A stretch of 64,000 bases of DNA from a bacterium (GTDB taxonomy: Bacteria > 4484-113 > JAGGVC01): NCBI GenBank assembly GCA_039961635.1, contig JABRWB010000032.1, positions 19,955 to 83,954 on the forward strand. Reading direction: 5' to 3'. Shown one piece after another: positions 49,188 to 57,599 of the stretch (position 1 is its first letter; the number at the start of each line of letters is the position of its first letter). The position numbers and the translations under genes are program-made. The notes below the pieces were generated by a model. The model had not been told where the DNA came from. It saw only the letters and a program-made list of their open reading frames with translations, and did no database searches.

Positions 49188-51683
49188 CTACTTGTATCCG
49201 CCAGCCAAGTACAGCGCAAGCTGATCCTTTCCATTCGGGTCACGAGGGTCGCCCGACTGGCCGCCGGGGAGCACACTGAGGAAATACGCGCCGCCCGCAG
49301 CGTTGCCCGCCGCATTCGACGAGTAATCGTCGTCCAGGCATCCCGGCGACATTATCACCCGCATCGACGGCCCGAAATCCTGGACAAATGCGCCATCCGA
49401 ATTCAAAGAGCTTGCGCCCTGCCAGACCGTGTCGTTTCCGCCGGGAGACGGAACCAGCCCGGGCGCATACATCCCGATGAACGGCACCGGGTAAGTCAAG
49501 TCCATCAGGTGCATCTTGTCCCAACGCCAGGGGGCATCGGGGCCGAACTTCTTTTCGAGCGTGGAGGCAGCGTATTCGAGGGCATCCGCGAGGATCGCCG
49601 GCGCGTCCTCGATCTGCTCCGTTTTCGGATCGTCCCACAGCGCGCCCAGGTTGCGCCCGTAGTCCAGCCCGCCGTGCCAGACGCGCTCCGATGTCGAGCC
49701 CCAGCCGCGGCTGCGCAGCAGCCTGTCCGAAACGTTCGCGAGCATCAGGTAGGCGACCGCCGCGCCCGCGCTGTCCGTGCTGCAATAGCCGTCCCAGTTC
49801 TTCAGCATGTCGTACGCGACGCGCGCGGGATTGTCCGCTGCGCCTGGCGCGTAATCCGCCGCGTCCAGCGTTTCGATCACGAAGTCGCGGAATCCGGCGC
49901 CCAGCTGGGAATACGTGTCGCACTGGATGCGCGCGACGTCCAAGCGCGATATTTTGCCGCGCGATTTTGCTTCCTCGATTAGGTCACCGATGCGCTTGGC
50001 GCGGTGGCCGTACGAGCGGTAGCCGCCTAGCTCCAAATCCCAGGTGAATTTCCCTATTGTCAACCCGCCGCCGGACAAATCGACTTTGTATTCGGGGCCG
50101 ATTGCCTGGTTTGCCGACACGATGAACCCCGATTGAGCCACACGCGAAACAGGAAGTTCGTCCGTCGTAATCCATTCCGGCCATTCCACGCTTTGCGATT
50201 CGCCCGAAACCGGCGCGGCTCCATCGTATTTCCTTTTCGGATATTTGCCCGTCGGGAAATATGCGATGTTTCCATCCTTATCGCAATAAATCAAATTCTG
50301 GGATGTGGTCAATTCGCGAATCGCCGAGCGGAATTCGTCAATATTTTTCGCCTTGTTCATCGCCAGGAACGCCGCGCCTTCGCGGTCGGGAAACATTCCC
50401 ACCCACTTGAGGACTATGACCGAGCCGCCCTCTTCCTTGAACATAACCGGCCCCGCTTCGGTGTAAAGCACGGTTTCGGTTTTCGTCCGGCGTCCCTTCA
50501 TGTCGGTGATTTCGAACGACTCGTCGCGTGCGAGAAACCTCTTCCAGCCGTTCCTGGTTAAATACTCTTTGTCCGCGATGCGCCAGCCGTCGCCGCCGAG
50601 AATTGCGGACAGCTCGCCCGATTGCAACGATTCGACTGAAATGTCCGGGGACGGAGACGCCGCGTTCCGCACTTGGTATCGAATCGCGTCCGCGTTGTCG
50701 CCTCCGAGCGCGGTGATTCCCCACGCGATATCATTCGTCGCGCCGATTACAATCGCGGGGACGCCGGGCACGGTCATTCCGCGCGCGTCGTAGTCCGGCG
50801 CGGTCAACCGCATTTCGTACCATATCGGCGGATAGGTCAAATCCAGATGCGGATCGCTTGCGATTACGGGCAATCCGTCCTCTGTCAGCTTGCCCGAAAT
50901 CACGAAGCAGTTGCTTCCTCGAAGCGTGGAGTCCGGTTCGAAGCTCCCCAGTCCGGGGCTTGGAGCTTCTCCGGGAATAATTTTTAAATCCTGGGCTTCA
51001 TAGCCTGTTCGATGCAAGTACGCCAAATCATCAGGCGAAATATGGTACGCAATCCCCTCCAGCGGCGAGAGATCAACCAGCTTCAGCAGCGCCGGGTCGG
51101 TCTTCGGCCTTCTGTACTCGTTGTCTATAGTCGTGAAGTAATCCTCCATCAGCATCCAGCTCATTACGCGCGCGCAGACAAGCGAATCGGAGTTCGTCCA
51201 TTTCCGCGGCGGGCCGGTGAGCGCGAATTCCATCGGCAGCTGCGCGCAGTGCGAGATGTAGAAATTGACGCCCTCGGTGTAGGCGGAAAGCGCCGCGATT
51301 TCGTCCGGCTTGAGCAACTCAAGGCTTGCATCCGCTACCGCGCCCAGCCGCAGCCTGCGCATCAACCTGTCGGATTCGAGCCGCTCCTCGCCCGCCCATC
51401 CCGCAAGCTCGCCGCGGCCCAGCCTGCGCGTCACGTCCAGCTGCACGAGGCGATGGTACGCGTGCATGTATCCCGCGCCGAAGAAGCAGGCGTCGAGCGA
51501 CGGCGCGGTGATATGCGGCACGCCGTAACTGTCGAGCGTGATCGCGACGTTCTTGAACGGCGCGCCGGAAGGCAGGTCTATCCTGCGGACGGATGCGGCG
51601 TCGGCCTGGGAAGCCGCGGGCGCGGCGAATGCGAGCGCGAAAAGCGCGGCGGCGGCGAAAAGCGCGGCGAATCGGTTACCCAT
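49188..51683 (-). CDS. Penicillin-acylase-family (S45) amidohydrolase, exported
   Basis: N-terminal-nucleophile hydrolase that matures by self-cleavage and usually hydrolyses amides such as acyl-homoserine lactones or beta-lactam side chains; the substrate here is unknown. The 831 residues comprise a signal peptide (about 1-25, ending PAASQA), an alpha chain, then the cleavage and nucleophile site LRGSNCFVISG (Gly-Ser) and ASDPHLDLTYPPIWYEM. The C-terminal LPGGQSGDP motif is present. ATG 51683 is favoured over the open frame to 52172 by the signal peptide. A TACAAT box lies eight bases upstream, so it may be transcribed separately from the cluster above. Confidence 0.88.
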   Translation of the reverse strand: MGNRFAALFAAAALFALAFAAPAASQADAASVRRIDLPSGAPFKNVAITLDSYGVPHITAPSLDACFFGAGYMHAYHRLVQLDVTRRLGRGELAGWAGEERLESDRLMRRLRLGAVADASLELLKPDEIAALSAYTEGVNFYISHCAQLPMEFALTGPPRKWTNSDSLVCARVMSWMLMEDYFTTIDNEYRRPKTDPALLKLVDLSPLEGIAYHISPDDLAYLHRTGYEAQDLKIIPGEAPSPGLGSFEPDSTLRGSNCFVISGKLTEDGLPVIASDPHLDLTYPPIWYEMRLTAPDYDARGMTVPGVPAIVIGATNDIAWGITALGGDNADAIRYQVRNAASPSPDISVESLQSGELSAILGGDGWRIADKEYLTRNGWKRFLARDESFEITDMKGRRTKTETVLYTEAGPVMFKEEGGSVIVLKWVGMFPDREGAAFLAMNKAKNIDEFRSAIRELTTSQNLIYCDKDGNIAYFPTGKYPKRKYDGAAPVSGESQSVEWPEWITTDELPVSRVAQSGFIVSANQAIGPEYKVDLSGGGLTIGKFTWDLELGGYRSYGHRAKRIGDLIEEAKSRGKISRLDVARIQCDTYSQLGAGFRDFVIETLDAADYAPGAADNPARVAYDMLKNWDGYCSTDSAGAAVAYLMLANVSDRLLRSRGWGSTSERVWHGGLDYGRNLGALWDDPKTEQIEDAPAILADALEYAASTLEKKFGPDAPWRWDKMHLMDLTYPVPFIGMYAPGLVPSPGGNDTVWQGASSLNSDGAFVQDFGPSMRVIMSPGCLDDDYSSNAAGNAAGGAYFLSVLPGGQSGDPRDPNGKDQLALYLAGGYK

Positions 51684-51691
51684 GGGCGGGT

Positions 51692-51697
51692 ATTGTA
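51692..51697 (-). promoter_or_regulatory. Possible -10 box of the acylase gene
   Basis: TACAAT on the minus strand, eight bases before the ATG at 51683, slightly longer than the 5-7 bases of the other leaderless starts. No ribosome binding site is visible. Confidence 0.35.
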
Positions 51698-51781
51698 ATG
51701 CAAGGCCGCAAAAATGCGCGCTTGCCCAAGCTGCGCGCCGCGCGCGTGAAAAATCCAAGCGCGCAAAGCCGGCCTCGTCGC

Positions 51782-52501
51782 CTAGCTTAAATTTATGCCG
51801 AACGCCTTGAGCCAGTCGAACAGCAGAAACTGGGTACGGCCGATGAGAAGGCTCATGCGCGCCATCACGGTGTATCCGAACGCCGCGCCGAAAGTTATCA
51901 TGAGAACCCAGATGCCGACGCGCGAAACCGAAAGCACGACGCCGCGGTGCTCGATGCTGAAAAAGAAGTAAACGAGCACGCAGAATGTGCCTATCATCAG
52001 TATAAGCGTGTTGATTCCTCCCGCGATTGCGGGCACACCCGCAGCGTCCTTGAATGCGATGGCCGCGGTTGCCGCGACCAATTGCGGCAGGATCACGCCG
52101 TTGATGACCATCGGAAGGTTGATGCCCGCATAGCCGCCGATGTAAAAAGCGAAGCTCCAGCGCGATAACCACGAAAACTTTGGAATAAGGCGCATAAGGA
52201 TGAAAATGCCCAGCAGCGCGGGAATGATCACCCAGAAATTCGGATCGGGAAAAGTGACGATGTCCGGATTAACGGGATCCGGTGGATTCGGCGGCCCCAG
52301 CGGCGGATAAAGCCGCTCGATCAGCTTCGGGCGCATGAAGTTGAAAAACTGAATGTTAACGTAATATCCGATGGCCACGCCCAGATAAAGGTGCTCGCCG
52401 AATTTGAAAAACGGATTGTCCTTGAAAATGAAACTGAACATCATCAAGGTCAGGAATCCGGCGATAATGATCCCAACTTTTTCCAGCAATTCGGGGCTCA
52501 T
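51782..52501 (-). CDS. Polytopic membrane protein of the GlmL-linked cluster
   Basis: Not recognised. 239 residues with about six membrane segments (roughly 8-25, 38-55, 87-105, 115-140, 145-180, 195-230); a Pro-rich loop (YPPLGPPNPPDPVNPD) faces one side after the second. It ends in LLFDWLKAFGINLS. Its ATG overlaps the stop of the previous gene (ATGA) and it has a strong GGAGGAGG, so it is tightly coupled to the next two genes upstream. Probably a component of a membrane complex with them. Confidence 0.65.
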   Translation of the reverse strand: MSPELLEKVGIIIAGFLTLMMFSFIFKDNPFFKFGEHLYLGVAIGYYVNIQFFNFMRPKLIERLYPPLGPPNPPDPVNPDIVTFPDPNFWVIIPALLGIFILMRLIPKFSWLSRWSFAFYIGGYAGINLPMVINGVILPQLVAATAAIAFKDAAGVPAIAGGINTLILMIGTFCVLVYFFFSIEHRGVVLSVSRVGIWVLMITFGAAFGYTVMARMSLLIGRTQFLLFDWLKAFGINLS

Positions 52502-53340
52502 TTGGCACCTCCTCCGCGCAACACCGTTATGTAGCCGATGTTGGCGAGTATTATTGCGAGCACCAGGATGACGTGCACTATGCTCTGCGCATCCATTCCC
52601 GCCGTCGCGAGATCGGGCTTGCCGGTAAGAACCTCATATTCCGCTGCGCCGCGCAGCCCGCCGATCAACCCCGTTATCTGCCCGCTGTTCAAATAAGGGT
52701 AATACTGCGACGCCGAAACCGCGGTGCATCCGATCGCCAGCGGGAATCCGTAGTTCTTCTGGCCGTAAACAATCCACCAGTCAACAGTGTTTCCGGCTCC
52801 GATTTCGACCATGTAATCCAGATTTTTCGTGCTGTTCAAATCCCTTAGAATCGGCATGGTGGAGGTAGCGTTGCCGAACATGTCGGTCGGGAACGTGGCC
52901 TTGAGATCTTGACCCGCGCCGAGAATCACCGCCGTGCCTCCCGGCTTGTAGCCGAGATTCACGTAGTTTTCGCCTTCCTTCAGCGACTTGCCGTTATCAC
53001 CGAATTCCTTCGACACTTTGTGGAAGGCCTCAACTATCAGATTCGGCCCGCCCGGCCAAAGCGTCATCGCGATAACGCGCAAGTCCTTCTCGAAGCAATG
53101 CCGCATAATGGCGACCGACATCGGTTGCAGCTCCGGCTGGCTGGCGGGGTCGTAGTCCATCGCAATCCAAACGTGCGAACCGGGCGGCAGCTTGTCTATG
53201 TCGTCGAACACGGCTTGAACTTCCTTTGACGGAAGTATCGGCAGGCCCATCGGCTTGAGCAGCGGTATGATTATTCCCAGAGCGATCACCAGGTAAATGA
53301 ACCGGCGGTCGAGTTTCAGAAACGCCTTCCAGAATCCCAT
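52498..53340 (-). CDS. Membrane protein with large extracytoplasmic or Rossmann-like domain (cluster)
   Basis: Not recognised. 280 residues: an N-terminal membrane anchor (about 13-33), a soluble alpha/beta domain (about 40-245; KLPPGSHVWIAMDYDPASQP, then IMRHCFEKDLRVIAMTLWPG), and a C-terminal membrane helix (about 255-275). The end of the domain (RGAAEYEVLTGKPDLA, GMDAQSIVHVILVL) resembles the end of the 537-residue protein encoded upstream (AASAYLSREPLLLGSLKGQD), so they may be distant relatives. Start and stop overlap both neighbours by one to four bases. Confidence 0.65.
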   Translation of the reverse strand: MGFWKAFLKLDRRFIYLVIALGIIIPLLKPMGLPILPSKEVQAVFDDIDKLPPGSHVWIAMDYDPASQPELQPMSVAIMRHCFEKDLRVIAMTLWPGGPNLIVEAFHKVSKEFGDNGKSLKEGENYVNLGYKPGGTAVILGAGQDLKATFPTDMFGNATSTMPILRDLNSTKNLDYMVEIGAGNTVDWWIVYGQKNYGFPLAIGCTAVSASQYYPYLNSGQITGLIGGLRGAAEYEVLTGKPDLATAGMDAQSIVHVILVLAIILANIGYITVLRGGGAK

Positions 53341-54029
53341 CACTCGCCACCTCCCATATAGGTACGCTCAATTCCGAAAAGTATTCGAAGTGCGATCGCG
53401 ACCTGGGATAGTCCCACGCCGAGCATTATTCCTCTCTGTCCCGCCGTGTTGAGCACGTCGAGAATCCACGAAGAGACCACGCTGAACGGGTGTATGTCAG
53501 CGCCGGCGGCCGATTTGATCGTCCACATCGCCTCGCCGATCGGGACTCGTCCAAGCATCACCAAAATTGCCGCGATAAGCAGCATCGTCGCCTCGGGATT
53601 GCGCGCGCGAAATGCGCGGAACGCCGCGGAAGCGACGAAAAATCCCAATATCGCGAACATCGTGGATTGCATCGGCACCATCAGATTCACGTACATCCAG
53701 TGGAATCCCGTGCCTTGCTCCATCGGAGTCCCCGTCTCCGCCCTGAATCCCGAAACGAATCCCGTGATCATCATCACCAGGAATGCGCCGTAGGTGACGA
53801 AGCTGAACGCGAATCCCGGCTTCCGGCGCTTGATTTTGTTCCAGTGGTAGTGAAGAAGCGAAAGGATGCCGAGGATCATCACGAATCCCGAAATGATGAT
53901 GACCCAGTCGATGAACAGGTTGTAAACAGTTTCGGATACGGGATGCGGGACGTAGTACCGGATGAGCATGATCATGCCCATCACGAAGGCTATGATTATC
54001 GGCAGCTGTTTTCTGAAAAAGGTTCCCAT
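53340..54029 (-). CDS. Six-segment membrane protein of the GlmL-linked cluster
   Basis: Not recognised. 229 residues with about six membrane segments and little soluble mass, and short loops (KIKRRKPGFAF, FRARNPEAT). ATG at 54029 has AGGAGG six bases upstream, and it ends overlapping the next start (TGATG). It is likely the channel-like or scaffold partner of the other membrane proteins in the run. Confidence 0.65.
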   Translation of the reverse strand: MGTFFRKQLPIIIAFVMGMIMLIRYYVPHPVSETVYNLFIDWVIIISGFVMILGILSLLHYHWNKIKRRKPGFAFSFVTYGAFLVMMITGFVSGFRAETGTPMEQGTGFHWMYVNLMVPMQSTMFAILGFFVASAAFRAFRARNPEATMLLIAAILVMLGRVPIGEAMWTIKSAAGADIHPFSVVSSWILDVLNTAGQRGIMLGVGLSQVAIALRILFGIERTYMGGGE

Positions 54030-54038
54030 TGCCGCCTC

Positions 54039-55652
54039 CTATAGCGCCGTGAAAATATGCTGGATGAAATTGAACGCCGGATTGGAAAGCCAAACCCCAA
54101 GGCTCGCCAAAAGCGTTCCGAGGAGGATTACGAGCATCAACAAAAGCTTGCCGATGTCCTGCCCCTTGAGGCTTCCCAAAAGAAGCGGCTCGCGGGACAG
54201 GTACGCGCTTGCAGCGTAAAGCTCCTCGCCTATCAACGTGTAATCGCACGCGGTGATGAAAAACGGAAGCTGCGCCAGCGAGTCCGTTCCGGCGATCTGG
54301 ATCGCCCCGGTCATCGCACCCGTCTCCGCGAGCAGGAGAGACTCGGCGTAGTAGTAACCCATAAAGAAATTCGCCGCGGGCTTGTCGCGCAACATAATTC
54401 CGTTCACGCTGGCCGTGTAACTGAACTGGTCTTCGGTGAGGAAGAACACGCTGTCCTCGTTGTAATTCTCGGGACGTCCGGCCTCGGTATACGCGGCCTT
54501 GACAGTTTCCTGGTTCACCGTCATCACGACCGGGTCGCGGCAGGGCACGATCAGTCCGCTGTCGTACTCCGCGATTTTCTTGGATACTTCACCCAAAATG
54601 TTTATCGCCGCGAGGGTCGCGAGATCGGCAAGCGTCGTCATTCCCGTAAGGTAAAGAATCGGCTTGCCCATTTCGGTGGCGCGGCCTATCGCTTCGTCCA
54701 CCGCTTCGAGTCCGTTTATCCTTCTGATGAACAACGTTTTGTCTTTTCGGGCGCGTGCTATGAACAGCAGTACCACGGTGCCGAATAATATTCCGAAAAC
54801 GAGATTGTTCGTTTTGACGGGGTTGTACCAACCGGTTTTTGTTGTCGCTTGGTAAGTTTCGGGAAAGACATAGATTGCAGCCTTCGCTTCGTTCCACGCG
54901 GATTCGGCCTGCTGTTTTGTGTAACCAAGGCCGGCAATCTGCGCCTTTATATCTTCAACGGCCTGCTCAAGTTCCGCGACTTTGTCCGGCCGGTTCTTTT
55001 TGGCTTTTTCCACTCCAAGGTCGTGGCGCGCCAGAACCAGGCTTTCTTCCAAACCGATGTAATTGTAATAATCGCCGCGGGCTTTGGCGTACATCTGCTC
55101 CGTTTCCGGGGGGACGACTCCGATTTGCAGGCTAACCGTTGTTCCCGGCTCCAGATCGCTTAGTTCGACGCGTTTTCGTTTGCTCAACTTTTCTTCGTCG
55201 AATCCCCAGTACTGCGGGAAGGCGGCCATCGTTTCCTTGGGTTTTGCGATCGGGCCGAACTCGAGGATTTCCTTGCCGTCGCGCACCAAAACGTAATGAT
55301 GTCTGAATGCGCCCTTGGAAAGCTCTTCTTCGGTCGGCGTGAAATCGAAGCCGGTGAAATCCCAGCTGAAAACAAGCGTTTCCCCCGCGTCGTTGGGCAA
55401 GTCTACGAATTGAATGTCATCCGGCAGCGGCACGCTTGAAGGATCGAAAGCGGGCTCCGGCGGCGCTTCCGCAACGGCTGCGGGAGCTTCCGAATCCGTG
55501 GCAGCCTCCTCCGGCTCCGCGCCGGTTTCGCCCTCCGGCGCGCTCTCGGAGGCCGCTTCCTCCGGCGGCGCGGCAGCCTCCTGCGCGACGAGCGACGCAG
55601 AGAGCGCAAATCCCAGCGTCAACATCAAGAACACGGCAAGTAATCGCTTCAC
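54039..55652 (-). CDS. Exported membrane protein with fibronectin-like domain (cluster)
   Basis: Uncharacterised; I believe similar proteins occur in other Gram-positive-like phyla. 537 residues: signal peptide (about 1-23), an Ala/Glu/Pro-rich linker, a fibronectin type III-like domain (about 75-180; LVFSWDFTGF, VELSDLEPGTTVSLQIG), a charged helical part (about 195-245), a membrane helix (about 270-290), an alpha/beta domain (about 300-495) starting INGLEAVDEAIGRATEMGKP, and a last membrane helix (about 500-520). GTG at 55652 with GGGGAG decides the start; the frame is open to 55697. Confidence 0.65.
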   Translation of the reverse strand: MKRLLAVFLMLTLGFALSASLVAQEAAAPPEEAASESAPEGETGAEPEEAATDSEAPAAVAEAPPEPAFDPSSVPLPDDIQFVDLPNDAGETLVFSWDFTGFDFTPTEEELSKGAFRHHYVLVRDGKEILEFGPIAKPKETMAAFPQYWGFDEEKLSKRKRVELSDLEPGTTVSLQIGVVPPETEQMYAKARGDYYNYIGLEESLVLARHDLGVEKAKKNRPDKVAELEQAVEDIKAQIAGLGYTKQQAESAWNEAKAAIYVFPETYQATTKTGWYNPVKTNNLVFGILFGTVVLLFIARARKDKTLFIRRINGLEAVDEAIGRATEMGKPILYLTGMTTLADLATLAAINILGEVSKKIAEYDSGLIVPCRDPVVMTVNQETVKAAYTEAGRPENYNEDSVFFLTEDQFSYTASVNGIMLRDKPAANFFMGYYYAESLLLAETGAMTGAIQIAGTDSLAQLPFFITACDYTLIGEELYAASAYLSREPLLLGSLKGQDIGKLLLMLVILLGTLLASLGVWLSNPAFNFIQHIFTAL

Positions 55653-55734
55653 CGCACTCCCCTTTCCGGAGGGCGCGTCGCGCCGCCGTCGCGCCATCCG
55701 CGCGCCCGGCGGACAAAGCCGCTGCCGCTCCGCG

Positions 55735-56868
55735 TCAGTCTTCTATTGTCTCGACGTTGGCGCGGGGAATGATTACTCCCTTGCCGTCGCCGAAATCGAC
55801 TTCAAGTATACGGACTTTGGTCTCGCTTTCAACGCGCGCCAGCTCGTGCGGAAGAGATTTGACCACTCCGATTTCCCCGAAATAGGGTTCGCGGATGACG
55901 CGCACCGGGTCTCCCGGCTTGAGCCATTTTTCGGATTCGACAGGCGCTTCCTCCGCGCCGTCGTCGCCCGCCTCGAACGGAATGATGATCTCCGGCCGGA
56001 TGACGCCCGCGCGTATCTGCGTCGCGCCGCTGATGCTCGCGCGCTTGCCTTGGCGCGCAACCAGGATATCGAAGCTCTTTTTCGCCATCGGGATCGCGCC
56101 GAATCCTTCCGTGACGACGAGCGTCGTTCCAAGCTGCTCGGTTCCGGTAATCGCCACACCCAAATCCCTGCCCAGCACGTCGCGCAGGTCTTTGTCGTGA
56201 AACCCGCCGGCGACGACTCCCACCACTCCAAGCTCACGAGCCCGCTTGAATGCGCCGGCGGTGATAAGCGAGCCGCCGACAAGGATCTTGCCCTTGTGTT
56301 CCGGTTTGACCAAGTTTTCCGATAGTTCCTTGTCGGGCGAATCCACGACGACCACCAGCTCGCCGTTTGCCTCGCCGCCGATTCCGAAAATGCCTTGGAT
56401 GAATGTCGCCTGCGCTTCCATCACGACGCCCGTTTCGGGAATGACTTCGACAACCGTGCCGTCAATATACGCGTGAATTTCAACCGGTACAGGCGGCTCG
56501 CGCAGGATCACCTGGCCGGTCGTCTCGCTTATGCGCTCGACGAATCCTTTGATGGGGGAGCGTACGATGGTTTTCAGGAAAGCGAGGCCGAGCAGCGGCT
56601 TGTTTTGCGCGATGGGCTCGTTTTGTTCAACCGGATCGCCCTCCTTCTTGAGCATGTAATCCATGATCTCGTCGGGCGTGATCGACAGCTGGTTGATCAC
56701 GTTGATCGTCTGCACTCCGCCGGGAAGTTCGGTGCGCGCGACCACAGTATCGGCCGACAGCCTTTGGCCTTTCTCGACCACCACCTTTCCCTTAAGCGGA
56801 AGCGCCCGCTCGCGGCGAATCGTCGTACGTTTCGTTACCCGGAGACCGGGCGTGTAAGCATGCGCCAA
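55735..56868 (-). CDS. KOW / barrel-sandwich domain protein (cluster)
   Basis: Uncharacterised. 377 soluble residues. The N-terminal part (about 1-165) resembles a biotinyl/RnfC-type barrel-sandwich fold (SPIKGFVERISETTGQVILR, AYIDGTVVEVIPETGVVMEA), then a mixed alpha/beta part. The C-terminal 60 residues are a KOW-like motif (KPGDPVRVIREPYFGEIGVV), as in NusG-type RNA-polymerase or ribosome binders. It starts at a TTG with GGAG seven bases upstream. It lies between the 202-residue membrane protein and the fibronectin-like protein. What it binds is unknown. Confidence 0.6.
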   Translation of the reverse strand: MAHAYTPGLRVTKRTTIRRERALPLKGKVVVEKGQRLSADTVVARTELPGGVQTINVINQLSITPDEIMDYMLKKEGDPVEQNEPIAQNKPLLGLAFLKTIVRSPIKGFVERISETTGQVILREPPVPVEIHAYIDGTVVEVIPETGVVMEAQATFIQGIFGIGGEANGELVVVVDSPDKELSENLVKPEHKGKILVGGSLITAGAFKRARELGVVGVVAGGFHDKDLRDVLGRDLGVAITGTEQLGTTLVVTEGFGAIPMAKKSFDILVARQGKRASISGATQIRAGVIRPEIIIPFEAGDDGAEEAPVESEKWLKPGDPVRVIREPYFGEIGVVKSLPHELARVESETKVRILEVDFGDGKGVIIPRANVETIED

Positions 56869-56917
56869 GCTTTAACTCCGATGACTTAAATCCCTAAATC
56901 TGCGGTAATGCCGATTC

Positions 56918-57526
56918 CTAAAATGCGGCATCCTTCTGCGTTTCATACTGACTTGCGATGATCAGATAACCCCAGGGAAGGGTAACGATCATCCCGATGC
57001 CGAATACGATTCCGCCAAGGCTGGCCATGATTCCGCCTACCAAAATGCAAAGAATCCAGTTTCCAACGGCGGCCTTGAAAGCCCCGAAGGACCACTTGAG
57101 TGCGTCCACTGCACCGGCGTTTTTGTCGATGACCTTGAACAAGCCGGGGTAGGCGAAAAATACGAATACCAAATATGCCAGACTACCCAGTATTGGAATC
57201 AAATTCACGAGACCTACCAGCAAAAGGATGATTACGTAAAGGAACGCGCTGCCGAAACAGTCCCATGCGTTGAACAGATCGCCTATTTCGGCCTTCTCAC
57301 CTCTTGCGGTTTTCAGAAGCCCCCTGATATAGCCTGCTATGAATCCGATGTTTGCAATCGGAATCCAAGCGACCAATACGAACACAAGTGTGAAAACAAC
57401 CAGATTGCCGAGGTTCGAAGTCCAAAGCGAAGTTCCCTTTCCGAACAGCGTGCCGAAATCCACCGCCGCCGGCGCGGCCGGTGCGGGCTGCTGGTTGAAA
57501 CCGCCCTGCTGACCAGTATTTTCCAT
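56918..57526 (-). CDS. DUF4013/DUF975-like membrane protein
   Basis: 202 residues with a Gln/Ala-rich disordered N-terminus (MENTGQQGGFNQQPAPAAPA) and about four to five membrane segments; the loop ARGEKAEIGDLFNAWDCFGS is typical of a broad family of bacterial membrane proteins of unknown role. It lies 73 bases after the ASKHA ATPase gene and 49 bases before the KOW gene. Membership of the cluster is inferred from strand and spacing. Confidence 0.6.
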   Translation of the reverse strand: MENTGQQGGFNQQPAPAAPAAVDFGTLFGKGTSLWTSNLGNLVVFTLVFVLVAWIPIANIGFIAGYIRGLLKTARGEKAEIGDLFNAWDCFGSAFLYVIILLLVGLVNLIPILGSLAYLVFVFFAYPGLFKVIDKNAGAVDALKWSFGAFKAAVGNWILCILVGGIMASLGGIVFGIGMIVTLPWGYLIIASQYETQKDAAF

Positions 57527-57599
57527 CTTGAAAACCTCCCCGATTCGAAATTTCCTTCACATCACAACGGCCCGGTGGCCGGTTATGCCCAGTTCTAAA

